Shown in pieces: positions 1 to 7,121 of a stretch of 10,043 bases of DNA (positions are counted from its first letter, which is position 1; each line of letters begins with the position of its first letter). Source of the stretch: Chloroflexota bacterium. Its GTDB lineage: Bacteria; Chloroflexota; Dehalococcoidia; SZUA-161. The notes beneath the pieces were generated by a model. That model worked only from the letters and a program-made list of their open reading frames with translations. It made no database searches and was not told the DNA's origin. Both the position numbers and the translations under genes were made by a program. Location of the stretch: the NCBI GenBank assembly GCA_003229915.1, contig QIGA01000079.1, positions 1-10,043 on the forward strand, in the 5' to 3' direction.

Positions 1-222
1 ATTCTCGCCGTCTGGAAACTATGTCCATAGCCAACTAGTCACTGCAACCTTCTATCAGTTGCCATAGGCGACAGCATAGCCAACTACCGATGTCGCTACA
101 ACAAAGAAGGTTCCTTCTAAGCGCAACAGGGCTCTCCGATTAGGGGGAAAGAAACCTTACCTCAGGATTGTTCGCCACAAGCTTAAGCCCACACTGGCAT
201 TTATGTAAAGACCCGCCTGTGG
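1..222. other. Non-coding upstream region with small repeats
   Basis: No convincing reading frame covers this stretch in either direction. The 12-base sequence CATAGCCAACTA occurs twice in direct orientation, at 26-37 and 75-86. GCGACA at 68-73 pairs with TGTCGC at 91-96. AGAAGG at 105-110 and CCTTCT at 113-118 form a small palindrome. These could be regulator-binding sites upstream of the promoter near 223, or the decayed end of a preceding region. No function can be assigned. Confidence 0.4.
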
Positions 223-228
223 TATAAT
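200..228 (+). promoter_or_regulatory. Extended -10 promoter for the aldolase/activase unit
   Basis: A perfect TATAAT lies at 223-228. It is preceded by TG at 220-221 with one base between, which makes a consensus extended -10 element. The hexamer 17 bases upstream, TTTATG at 200-205, is a poor -35 match, as is usual for extended -10 promoters. Transcription would begin near 235, giving a leader of about 145 bases before the aldolase start at 380. This is inferred from consensus only. Confidence 0.6.
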
Positions 229-283
229 TATTAATTAGGTCAAAGCAGCAGGAGCATTTGTCTTAGCTTGCTTCTGCCCACGT

Positions 284-303
284 CGAGGTAGACCTCGTTT
301 TCT
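284..303 (+). terminator. Possible attenuator-like hairpin in the leader
   Basis: CGAGG at 284-288 pairs with CCTCG at 293-297 around a TAGA loop, and TTTTCT follows directly at 298-303. The shape is that of a small intrinsic terminator between the promoter (223-228) and the aldolase start. The stem is only five base pairs, so it may be weak or a chance occurrence. No competing antiterminator structure or leader peptide was identified. Confidence 0.25.
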
Positions 304-368
304 CCTCGCGGGCTACGCACCGGAGACTGACAGCATCATCTAAGAACGAGCAATGGCTATTCGTTATC

Positions 369-375
369 AGGAGGT
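369..375 (+). promoter_or_regulatory. Ribosome binding site fixing the aldolase start
   Basis: AGGAGGT at 369-375 lies four bases before the ATG at 380. An in-frame ATG also exists at 353, but it has no such motif and would place this Shine-Dalgarno sequence inside the coding region. The start at 380 is therefore preferred. Confidence 0.85.
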
Positions 376-379
376 AAAA

Positions 380-1042
380 ATGAGCGCCTGGAACGCTGAA
401 AAGAAGGTGGTACTTGAGGCCGCCCAGCAAATAGCGGAGAGGGGCTTGGTAGTAGGCACCTCGGGGAATATAAGCATGCGTCTCAGGGAGCCAGGCGGAC
501 GGGAATTGGTGGCCATCACTCCCAACAATCGTTACTACGATCTGATAGGCGTCGATGACATAGGCATTGTCGATTTCGAAGGAGAGCATGTTGAGGGCGA
601 GCTTACCACCTCTATAGAGACCATGCTGCATATAGGTATCTACAAGGCACGCAAAAAGGTGAATGCCGTCATCCACACACACCCAGTTTCCAGCGGCATC
701 TTTTCGGTTGCCGGCTGGGCAATCCCGCCTATTCTCGACGACCAGGTCACCTATCTGGGTGGGGAGATAAAAGTGGCCGAATACTCTCTTCCCGGCAGCC
801 AGGAGTTGGTCACAAATGTTGTTCCCGCATTAGGGCCCAGAAACGCGGTTATACTGGCAAATCACGGCGCGCTCACCGTGGGAAGAGATATGAGAGAAGC
901 TTTCGTCAACTGCGAGATGCTGGAGAAGACGGCGAGAATATACATCCACGCACTCGGCTTAGGCAAGGTCGATACGCTCCCCGCGGTGGCATACGAAATG
1001 GAGCAGGCCTACTTCAATTATCAGTACGGCGAGAGCCAATAG
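380..1042 (+). CDS. Class II aldolase/adducin family protein (FucA/AraD type)
   Basis: A 220-residue zinc-dependent aldolase/epimerase-fold protein, the usual length for the L-fuculose-phosphate aldolase family. The phosphate-binding loop GTSGNIS spans residues 26-32. Glu80 is the likely catalytic acid/base. His99 and His101 (HTHP) and His162 (ANHG) are the metal ligands. All four sit at a constant +7 offset from E. coli FucA Glu73, His92, His94 and His155, so the active site looks intact. It probably acts in the cytoplasm, cleaving or forming a carbon-carbon bond through an enediolate, but the substrate cannot be told; members also include decarboxylases and epimerases. The start at 380 is set by a strong Shine-Dalgarno sequence. 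Sixty bases separate it from the next gene in the same direction, and no terminator is visible between them, so the two are probably co-transcribed from the promoter near 223. Confidence 0.9.
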   Translation: MSAWNAEKKVVLEAAQQIAERGLVVGTSGNISMRLREPGGRELVAITPNNRYYDLIGVDDIGIVDFEGEHVEGELTTSIETMLHIGIYKARKKVNAVIHTHPVSSGIFSVAGWAIPPILDDQVTYLGGEIKVAEYSLPGSQELVTNVVPALGPRNAVILANHGALTVGRDMREAFVNCEMLEKTARIYIHALGLGKVDTLPAVAYEMEQAYFNYQYGESQ

Positions 1043-1102
1043 GAGCTTCACGAGCAGCTTTCAGACCAGAACCATACCCTTCCCAATAGCAGAGAGGGCG
1101 AA

Positions 1103-4100
1103 ATGGCAAAGCAAGACAAGCTCTATATGGGAATAGACATAGGTTCAGTGAGCCTGAACATTGCCGTAACCGATGGACAGGGGAACCCGCTCGAGAGCAT
1201 CTATCAGCGAACGAAGGGACAGCCTATCCCTGCCCTGCTTGATGCCTTTAACGGCCTCAGTGGAGATTTCCCCAAGCTCGACGGAGTGGTAGCCACAGGA
1301 AGCGGCAGAGACCTGGTGGCCGATATTCTGGGTGCGCACAAAGAGAATGAGATCATCACCCAGGCACTGGCTGTCACCTATTTTCACCCCGAGGTCAGAA
1401 CAATCATCGAAATAGGGGGGCAGGATTCAAAGCTGATTTTCCTGGAGCCAGACGAACGGAAGGGGAAATCGATCATAGTTGACCACGCCCTCAACGAGAT
1501 CTGCGCCGCCGGTACTGGTTCCTTCCTCGATCAACAGGCGTATCGTCTGGGAATCTCCATAGATAAGGAATTCGGCGATCTGGCCCTGAAATCTGAAAGG
1601 CCAGCGACCATTGCCGGCAGATGCAGCGTCTTCGCCAAGTCCGACATGGTTCACCTGCAGCAGGAGGGGGCTCCGAAAGAAGACATAGTGGCCGGTCTGT
1701 GCTACGCCCTGGCCAGAAACTACATAAGCAACCTGGGCAAAGGCAGGAAGTTCAAGAAGCCCATCGCGTTCCAGGGCGGCGTAGCCGCCAATAAGGGGGT
1801 GGTCAGAGCATTTGAAGACCTGCTGAAGCTTGGAAGAGGAGAACTGATCATCCCCGATCATTTCCTCATCATGGGAGCCCTGGGCTCAGCCATTATGGCC
1901 AGGGAGCGAGAGACAAGCACACCCCTGGAGCTTAGTAAGGCAACAGAGGATATAAGGCAGTATCTAATTCGAACAGCTAACGAATCCAAACAGGGATACT
2001 TGGAGAGATTGAGCTACAAAGATGGCGCGTCTGCTGACAGGGAAGACTACATTGGGCAACAAGCACAGAAAAAAAGGGTCTTTCTGGGGATCGATGTCGG
2101 GGCAGCAAGTACAAATATCGTCCTCCTGGATGAGAACAAGAACCTGTTGCGGAAGCGATATCTGATGACCGAAGGCGAGCCGATAAAGTCGGTCAAAAAG
2201 GGACTCGCGGACATCGTTCTCGGCATGGAGGGACTCTTCGAAGTCCAAGGGGTAGGGGTTACTGGGAGTGGACGCTATTTCGTGGGTGATTTCGTTGGCG
2301 CCGACGTGGTGGTCAATGAGATTACGGCGCAGGCCAGGGCCACCATCGAAATCGACGACTCCGTCAACACCATATTTGAGATCGGCGGGCAGGATTCAAA
2401 ATTCATCTCCCTCAAGAACGGTTCAGTGGTTGATTTCGAAATGAACAAAGTCTGTGCTGCGGGAACTGGCTCCTTCCTTCAGGAGCAAGCCACCAGATTG
2501 GATGTCGGACTCGATGATTTCAGCAAACTCGCCTTCGATTCCAGAAATCCCGCCGATCTGGGCACCCGATGCACCGTTTTTATGGAATCGGACCTGATAC
2601 ACCACCAGCAGGTGGGTTCACCCAAGATCGACCTTATTGCCGGCCTTTCGTATTCAATAGCCTACAACTACATAGAAAAGGTTGTGGGAAATAAGAGAAT
2701 TGGTGACAGGATATATTTTCAGGGCGGGGTAGCTACCAACAGGAGCGTGGCTGCCGCCTTCGAAAATCTTCTCGGCAAACAAATTATAGTTCCCGATGAC
2801 CACAATGTGACCGGTGCCATAGGTGTCGCCCTAATCGCGCGGGAACGGTGGATGGAGGGCAATCAAAAGAGCAGCTTCGTGGGCTTCGATCTCGGGGACA
2901 GGCACTATGAAGTCAAACCCTTTGAGTGTATGCATTGTCCCAACCACTGCGAAATAAAGAGGGTCCTCGTAGACGGTGATCAAGAATCGTTCTACGGCGG
3001 CATCTGCGACAGATACGAGATCAAGAAGAGCGAGAGCATTGATGATGGTCTGCCCGATCTGTTTCGGGAAAGGGAGGAACTGCTGCTCAGCTACCACAAC
3101 GAGGAAAAAGCCGACACCGATTCCGTGTCGATCGGTATTCCCCGAATGCTGATGTTCTACGAGCAATTCCCGCTGTGGGGCACGTTCTTCCAGGAGCTGG
3201 CATTAAAGGTTGTAATCTCCGACAAGACAAACAGAAGGCTTATCAATAAGGGGCTGCAGTTGATTCTAGCCGAGATGTGCTACCCGGTCAAAGTGGCCTA
3301 CGGACATGTGGAGAACCTCATCGAGAAGAACGTAGACTTTGTCTTTCTGCCTAGCGTTATCGATCTCGAAATGACGGCAGACGACGTAGATAGAAGCTAC
3401 AACTGCCCCTACATCCAGGGTATCCCGTTCATGATCGGGCCCGCTTTTGAGGACAGGGCAAAAATCATAAAGCCCACCATATTCATGGCGAAGGAGGGAT
3501 ACAACCTCAAGAAGCAAATGGTGCAATTAGGCCAGACGCTGGGCAGGACCGCCAAAGATGCCGCCCGGGCTGCAGACGCCGCTATCAAAGCCCAGCGAGA
3601 CTTCCAGGAGAGGTGTCAGCAAAGAGGTCGCGAGGTGCTGGCAAATCTGAGCCGCGAGAATGAGGCAGTGGTAGTCATAGGCAAGCCCTACAATGCCCAC
3701 GATATCGGACTCAACCTGAACATCCCCAAGAAATTGCGGAAACTCGGGGTGCTGGCCATCCCATTCGACCTGCTGCCATTGGATTCTGTAAAGCTACCCT
3801 CCCACTACTCCAACCTGGTCTGGAAGAATGAGCAGAATCTGCTCAGGGCGGTGATGTTCGCTAGAGACCACAAGAGCCTGAATCCCGTACTGATTACGAA
3901 TTACGGCTGTGGCCCCGATGCTTTCTTCATGAAGTATCTTGAGGATACCATGGGAGCGAATCCTTGTTTGGTTCTCGAGGTGGACGAACACAGCGCAGAC
4001 GCCGGAATAGCGACGAGGATCGAGGCCTTTGTCGATACCTCCAACAGAACCAAGGTCACAGCGAGACCTGATGAGCAGGTGGACTTAAATGTTGTGAGAC

Positions 4101-5344
4101 CTGGAGCCGAGATCGCTATCTTCAAGCCATCAAAGAAAATGAGGGAGTTCAATAGAACCATTTATGTTCCCTATATCAGCGGGCACTCCAACGTTCTCGC
4201 CGCTTCTCTTCAATCAGCGGGCATAGATGCTCAAGTATTGCCCAGGCCCGATGAGAGATCGGACGAATTGGGAAGAAGATATGCGTCCTCCAAGGAGTGC
4301 CATCCCTACCAGCTTCTCACCGGAGACCTGGTACGGATGACTGAGCTTGAAGGCTTCGATCCCGATCGTTCAGCGTTCTTCACGCTTAACTTCGACGGCT
4401 CCTGTCGTATGAGTCAGTATCCCCTGTCGTTTAAGCTGGTTCTCAAGAGATTGGGGCTCTCCCACGTGCCCGTGGTTGCCCCATCAACTTCGATTCGCCT
4501 CGATGAGGCTACCAGACTATTCGGGCTCAACTGGGCGAGAGCTATCTGGAAAGGGTGGCTGGCAACCGACATCCTGTTGGCCAAGTTACTCCATATTCGG
4601 CCTTATGAGGTAAACGATGGCGAAACAGAGAAGGTGTATGAGTGGGCGGTGGAGCAGATATGTTCAGGTCTCGTGTCAGGGAACTTCTCCGAAACCTTTA
4701 CACGGGCCATCGAAGCTATGGATCGTGTTCCCAAGAGAGAGGAGAGAAGACCTGTCATCGGAATCGTGGGCGAGTTCTATACCTGCATGAACTCATGGTC
4801 GAATAACGACATAATCAAGGAGTTCGAGTCACACGGCGCTGAAGTGAGGTTCGGCCCAACTACCACAGATTTCCTCGTGTATTTCGAGCATGAATACCCC
4901 AGAATGAACCTCTCAAGAGGGAAATACATCGCGGCCCTCTATTACTACATTCGAAGGTCGTGGGACATCCGGTGGCAGCGGTGGATCGAGGGCATGCTGG
5001 GAGAGGAACTGGCGGAGTGGAAGATACCGCCGCTTGACAAAAGGATTGAGATGGCTTCTCCCTATGTCAGCCCTGCTATAGACCCAACGGTAACCATTAA
5101 TGTGTCCAAAGCAGAGGGGTATGCGCTGCAGGGCTGCAGCGGTATAGCCAACCTCATAGTACTGAACTGCGTTTTCGGCAGTCTGGCCACAGCTATCTAT
5201 AAAAAGGTACAGAAGGAGCGAAACGGCATTCCTCTACTCACCATGATATACGATGGACTGAAGCAAACGAACTCAAAGACGAGAGTCGAGGCTTTTGTGC
5301 ACCAGGTAAAGTCGTATCAGGAAAGATACGGCAATAACACCTAG
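1103..5344 (+). CDS. Giant acyl-CoA dehydratase activase: two BadF/HgdC ATPase domains plus DUF2229/dehydratase-like half
   Basis: The protein has 1413 residues. Residues about 7-270 and 326-582 are two complete ASKHA ATPase domains of the BadF/BadG/BcrA/HgdC family. Each has the phosphate-1 loop (GIDIGS at 10, GIDVGA at 329), a TGSGR motif, EIGGQDSK and an FQGGVA motif. Each also keeps the two [4Fe-4S] cysteines of activases: Cys134 (CAAGTGSF) and Cys174; Cys451 and Cys490. A Cys cluster CMHCPNHC (609, 612, 616), with Cys635 after it, leads into a DUF2229-like region starting near 676. The rest (to about 1400) has Cys726, 768, 936, 1066, 1101, 1345 and 1356 in motifs such as EMCYP, YGCGPD and KECHPYQ, and looks distantly dehydratase-subunit-like. 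In this family, ATP hydrolysis drives low-potential electron transfer to a (R)-2-hydroxyacyl-CoA dehydratase or a double-cubane reductase. The fusion suggests that activator and acceptor are joined; the substrate is unknown. The start follows GAGGG at 1094-1098. No separate dehydratase subunits are nearby. Confidence 0.9.
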   Translation: MAKQDKLYMGIDIGSVSLNIAVTDGQGNPLESIYQRTKGQPIPALLDAFNGLSGDFPKLDGVVATGSGRDLVADILGAHKENEIITQALAVTYFHPEVRTIIEIGGQDSKLIFLEPDERKGKSIIVDHALNEICAAGTGSFLDQQAYRLGISIDKEFGDLALKSERPATIAGRCSVFAKSDMVHLQQEGAPKEDIVAGLCYALARNYISNLGKGRKFKKPIAFQGGVAANKGVVRAFEDLLKLGRGELIIPDHFLIMGALGSAIMARERETSTPLELSKATEDIRQYLIRTANESKQGYLERLSYKDGASADREDYIGQQAQKKRVFLGIDVGAASTNIVLLDENKNLLRKRYLMTEGEPIKSVKKGLADIVLGMEGLFEVQGVGVTGSGRYFVGDFVGADVVVNEITAQARATIEIDDSVNTIFEIGGQDSKFISLKNGSVVDFEMNKVCAAGTGSFLQEQATRLDVGLDDFSKLAFDSRNPADLGTRCTVFMESDLIHHQQVGSPKIDLIAGLSYSIAYNYIEKVVGNKRIGDRIYFQGGVATNRSVAAAFENLLGKQIIVPDDHNVTGAIGVALIARERWMEGNQKSSFVGFDLGDRHYEVKPFECMHCPNHCEIKRVLVDGDQESFYGGICDRYEIKKSESIDDGLPDLFREREELLLSYHNEEKADTDSVSIGIPRMLMFYEQFPLWGTFFQELALKVVISDKTNRRLINKGLQLILAEMCYPVKVAYGHVENLIEKNVDFVFLPSVIDLEMTADDVDRSYNCPYIQGIPFMIGPAFEDRAKIIKPTIFMAKEGYNLKKQMVQLGQTLGRTAKDAARAADAAIKAQRDFQERCQQRGREVLANLSRENEAVVVIGKPYNAHDIGLNLNIPKKLRKLGVLAIPFDLLPLDSVKLPSHYSNLVWKNEQNLLRAVMFARDHKSLNPVLITNYGCGPDAFFMKYLEDTMGANPCLVLEVDEHSADAGIATRIEAFVDTSNRTKVTARPDEQVDLNVVRPGAEIAIFKPSKKMREFNRTIYVPYISGHSNVLAASLQSAGIDAQVLPRPDERSDELGRRYASSKECHPYQLLTGDLVRMTELEGFDPDRSAFFTLNFDGSCRMSQYPLSFKLVLKRLGLSHVPVVAPSTSIRLDEATRLFGLNWARAIWKGWLATDILLAKLLHIRPYEVNDGETEKVYEWAVEQICSGLVSGNFSETFTRAIEAMDRVPKREERRPVIGIVGEFYTCMNSWSNNDIIKEFESHGAEVRFGPTTTDFLVYFEHEYPRMNLSRGKYIAALYYYIRRSWDIRWQRWIEGMLGEELAEWKIPPLDKRIEMASPYVSPAIDPTVTINVSKAEGYALQGCSGIANLIVLNCVFGSLATAIYKKVQKERNGIPLLTMIYDGLKQTNSKTRVEAFVHQVKSYQERYGNNT

Positions 5345-5457
5345 ACAATCGGTTCCCTCAAAGCTCAACGACTAGGCCACTCGTGATCAAATCGAAGGTT
5401 GCTTACTAAAGCACTCGGAAACGGGAGGAAAAGTAAACGGAAGTTAAATAAATCTCG

Positions 5458-5486
5458 TTGACAGATTTAGCAAAAAATGCGATAGT
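5458..5486 (+). promoter_or_regulatory. Strong promoter for the ketosynthase operon
   Basis: A perfect TTGACA (-35) lies at 5458-5463, then a 17-base spacer, then GATAGT at 5481-5486. A TG at 5478-5479 with one base between gives an extended -10. The same arrangement (TTGACAGAT, 17-base spacer, TGC, then RATAGTA) recurs at 8956-8984 before the second ketosynthase gene. The repetition in two unrelated intergenic regions makes a real promoter much more likely. Transcription would start near 5493, about 82 bases before the first gene. Confidence 0.7.
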
Positions 5487-5509
5487 AGTGCAGTATCGCC
5501 AGTACTATA
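5482..5509 (+). promoter_or_regulatory. Candidate operator overlapping the -10 box
   Basis: ATAGTA at 5482-5487 and its reverse complement TACTAT at 5503-5508 form an inverted repeat. It covers the -10 box and the expected start of transcription, a typical position for a repressor site. Related arms, ATAGTAC and GTACTAT, occur in the same place at the second promoter. The spacing between arms differs by seven bases between the two sites, so the true recognition unit is uncertain. No regulator gene lies in the window. Confidence 0.45.
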
Positions 5510-5514
5510 CCCTA

Positions 5515-5539
5515 CCGATTACATTACTGCTGTAATCGG
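5515..5539 (+). promoter_or_regulatory. 9-bp inverted repeat in the leader
   Basis: CCGATTACA at 5515-5523 and TGTAATCGG at 5531-5539 are exact reverse complements around a 7-base loop. No T-run follows, so this is not a classical terminator. It lies downstream of the predicted transcription start and 24 bases before the Shine-Dalgarno sequence of the next gene. It could be a second operator, a messenger-stabilising hairpin or a translational control element. The second promoter has no copy of this sequence. Confidence 0.5.
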
Positions 5540-5562
5540 CGTTGATTCCTGTAAATCAGTCC

Positions 5563-5568
5563 AGGAGG
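5563..5568 (+). promoter_or_regulatory. Ribosome binding site fixing the start of the 138-residue protein
   Basis: AGGAGG at 5563-5568 lies six bases before the ATG at 5575. The frame could extend up to a TTG at 5542, but that has no motif of its own and would overlap the leader hairpin, so 5575 is chosen. Confidence 0.85.
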
Positions 5569-5574
5569 AAGAAC

Positions 5575-5991
5575 ATGTTGCTAAAGAGAACCAAGGCCGC
5601 CCTTGAACCGCCGGCCAAATTTATCTCGGGAAAGGTAATATCGTTTGAAGTCAAGGCAGTGGAAAGATTTGTACCGGATAGGTTGCTGCTCTTTTACTTG
5701 AATACATTGGATAAGCACGTCCCTCCTAAGGCGATCGATGGCATCATTGACGGGCTGGACAAACTCCCTCCCAAGGTGCGCTCCTCTCTCATCACTGCGG
5801 CGGATGAGTATATACCGGACACCGTGGCGAGTTCGAGAAAGGTCTCCGCTGTCATCTCGGCAGTCTATAAGTATGTTCCCGACAGGATAATCCCCCCTGA
5901 GTCAGCTGAGGAGTGGTCGAACGTCAAGACGAAGTTCCACATCCCGACGTTGCTATCAAGAGAGGAAAAGCGCGGGGCACCCGACAGATGA
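5575..5991 (+). CDS. Uncharacterised protein of proline-led helical repeats
   Basis: The family is not recognised. The 138-residue product is soluble-looking and lysine/arginine rich, with no signal peptide or membrane segment. It contains repeated units that start with a hydrophobic residue plus Pro and run into an amphipathic helix: EPPAKFI (11), FVPDRLL (32), HVPPKAI (48), LPPKVRS (64), YIPDTVA (79) and YVPDRII (100). The spacing is mostly 15-16 residues and about 21 at each end. The tail from about 110 is charged and shows no repeat. A strong ribosome binding site sets the start. It is the first gene after the shared-type promoter and ends 43 bases before the OleA-like ketosynthase, so it is probably expressed with the acyl-chain enzymes. 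A scaffolding, lipid-surface or carrier-protein-binding role is possible, but that is inference only. The second ketosynthase gene has no copy of this gene in front of it. Confidence 0.75.
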   Translation: MLLKRTKAALEPPAKFISGKVISFEVKAVERFVPDRLLLFYLNTLDKHVPPKAIDGIIDGLDKLPPKVRSSLITAADEYIPDTVASSRKVSAVISAVYKYVPDRIIPPESAEEWSNVKTKFHIPTLLSREEKRGAPDR

Positions 5992-6034
5992 CCCCGTACA
6001 GGCAAGGCAGCGAGTTTGTATAGGAATTATTGAA

Positions 6035-7084
6035 ATGCGGTACAAGAAGGTCTGCATCGAGTCATTTGGATATGAGCTCCCAGAGACGATCGTGACTTCA
6101 GTGAGCCTCGAGGAGCGACTGGAGCCCATATATAAGAAACTGAACCGTTCCTACGGGCGGCTCGAAATGATGACCGGAATCCGCGAGCGGCGATTATGGG
6201 ATGGGAAAACGCCGCCGAGCCAAGTCAGCACAATTGCGGCGGAAAAGGCTATCGCCAATTCTGGAATCGCCAAAGGCGATATTGAATGTCTTCTTCATAC
6301 CTCCGTTAGCCGTGATTTTCTCGAACCGGCGACGGCTTTTGTAGTGCATGATTCTCTGGGCCTCCCTCCCACAGCCCTTATCTTCGACATCTCAAACGCC
6401 TGCATAGGGTTCATCAACGGCATGGTAACTCTGGCAAATATGATCGAATTGGGCCAGGTAAAAGCGGGGATTGTGGTTGGCAGCGAGAGCAGTAGACGCC
6501 TTATTGACGCAACGGTCGACGAGCTTTTGAACGACCCTGACATCGACAGAGGGAAGCTCAAAGATGGCTTTGCCTCTCTAACCCTGGGGTCCGGAGCGGT
6601 AGCGGCCGTGTTGACTCACCGCTCGTTGTCGAATTCCGGCCATAAGCTTGTAGGTGGGGCGGTACGCACAGCGTCACAACACAATGGCCTCTGCCGTGTA
6701 GATGCTGACACTTGTTTCTACGATTCGGCCAGCTACCCCAATATGCGTGCAGACTTTCAGGGAATCCTGAAGAACGGCCTGCCATTGGTATACGAGACAT
6801 GGAAAGCATTCGAGCAAGAGCTGGGGTGGAAGAAGTCGGAGGTCGACAAGGCCTTCAGCCATCAGGTTAGCGCTATCCACCAAGAGTTGTTGTTTCGCAC
6901 CCTCGAGATGGATTCATCCAAAGGCTTTTCCACAGTGGAATATCTGGGCAACATCGGGTCATGTTCCCTACCCATTTCGGTAGCTATAGGAATTGAGCAA
7001 GGGCACCTCAATCCTGGCGATAGGGTTGTCATGATGGCTGCCGGCAGCGGACTGTCCTCCATTATGCTGGGGCTGGTGTGGTAG
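6035..7084 (+). CDS. OleA/FabH-type 3-oxoacyl synthase (KAS III superfamily), copy 1
   Basis: A complete 349-residue thiolase-fold condensing enzyme. The catalytic residues are Cys123 (NACIGF), His276 (SHQVS) and Asn306 (GNIG), the standard KAS III triad. The segment SRDFLEPAT places Glu97 where OleA of Xanthomonas carries its catalytic Glu117. The opening residues, RERRLWD, the TLGSGA segment and the C-terminal GSGLSS...VW are also OleA-like. OleA joins two fatty acyl-CoAs by a Claisen condensation to a 2-alkyl-3-ketoacid; ordinary FabH instead uses acetyl-CoA and malonyl-ACP. OleA-like chemistry is therefore plausible, but no OleB, OleC or OleD lies nearby, and the ACP two genes downstream leaves ACP-linked chemistry open. 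The start has a modest AGGA at 6022-6025. It is the second gene of a four-gene operon and has a gap-free paralogue at 9099. Confidence 0.88.
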   Translation: MRYKKVCIESFGYELPETIVTSVSLEERLEPIYKKLNRSYGRLEMMTGIRERRLWDGKTPPSQVSTIAAEKAIANSGIAKGDIECLLHTSVSRDFLEPATAFVVHDSLGLPPTALIFDISNACIGFINGMVTLANMIELGQVKAGIVVGSESSRRLIDATVDELLNDPDIDRGKLKDGFASLTLGSGAVAAVLTHRSLSNSGHKLVGGAVRTASQHNGLCRVDADTCFYDSASYPNMRADFQGILKNGLPLVYETWKAFEQELGWKKSEVDKAFSHQVSAIHQELLFRTLEMDSSKGFSTVEYLGNIGSCSLPISVAIGIEQGHLNPGDRVVMMAAGSGLSSIMLGLVW

Positions 7085-7121
7085 CGCCAGAAGATGAGCA
7101 TATAGTGATACGGTTACCAGC

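Noticed and set aside
353..379. Upstream ATG at 353 as the aldolase start
   Set aside because: It has no Shine-Dalgarno motif, and a near-perfect AGGAGGT sits four bases before the in-frame ATG at 380. The shorter form also matches the usual family N-terminus.
263..682. Minus-strand frame of 139 codons opposite the aldolase
   Set aside because: It overlaps a well-supported gene, has no recognisable motifs and no ribosome binding site; it is a shadow frame.
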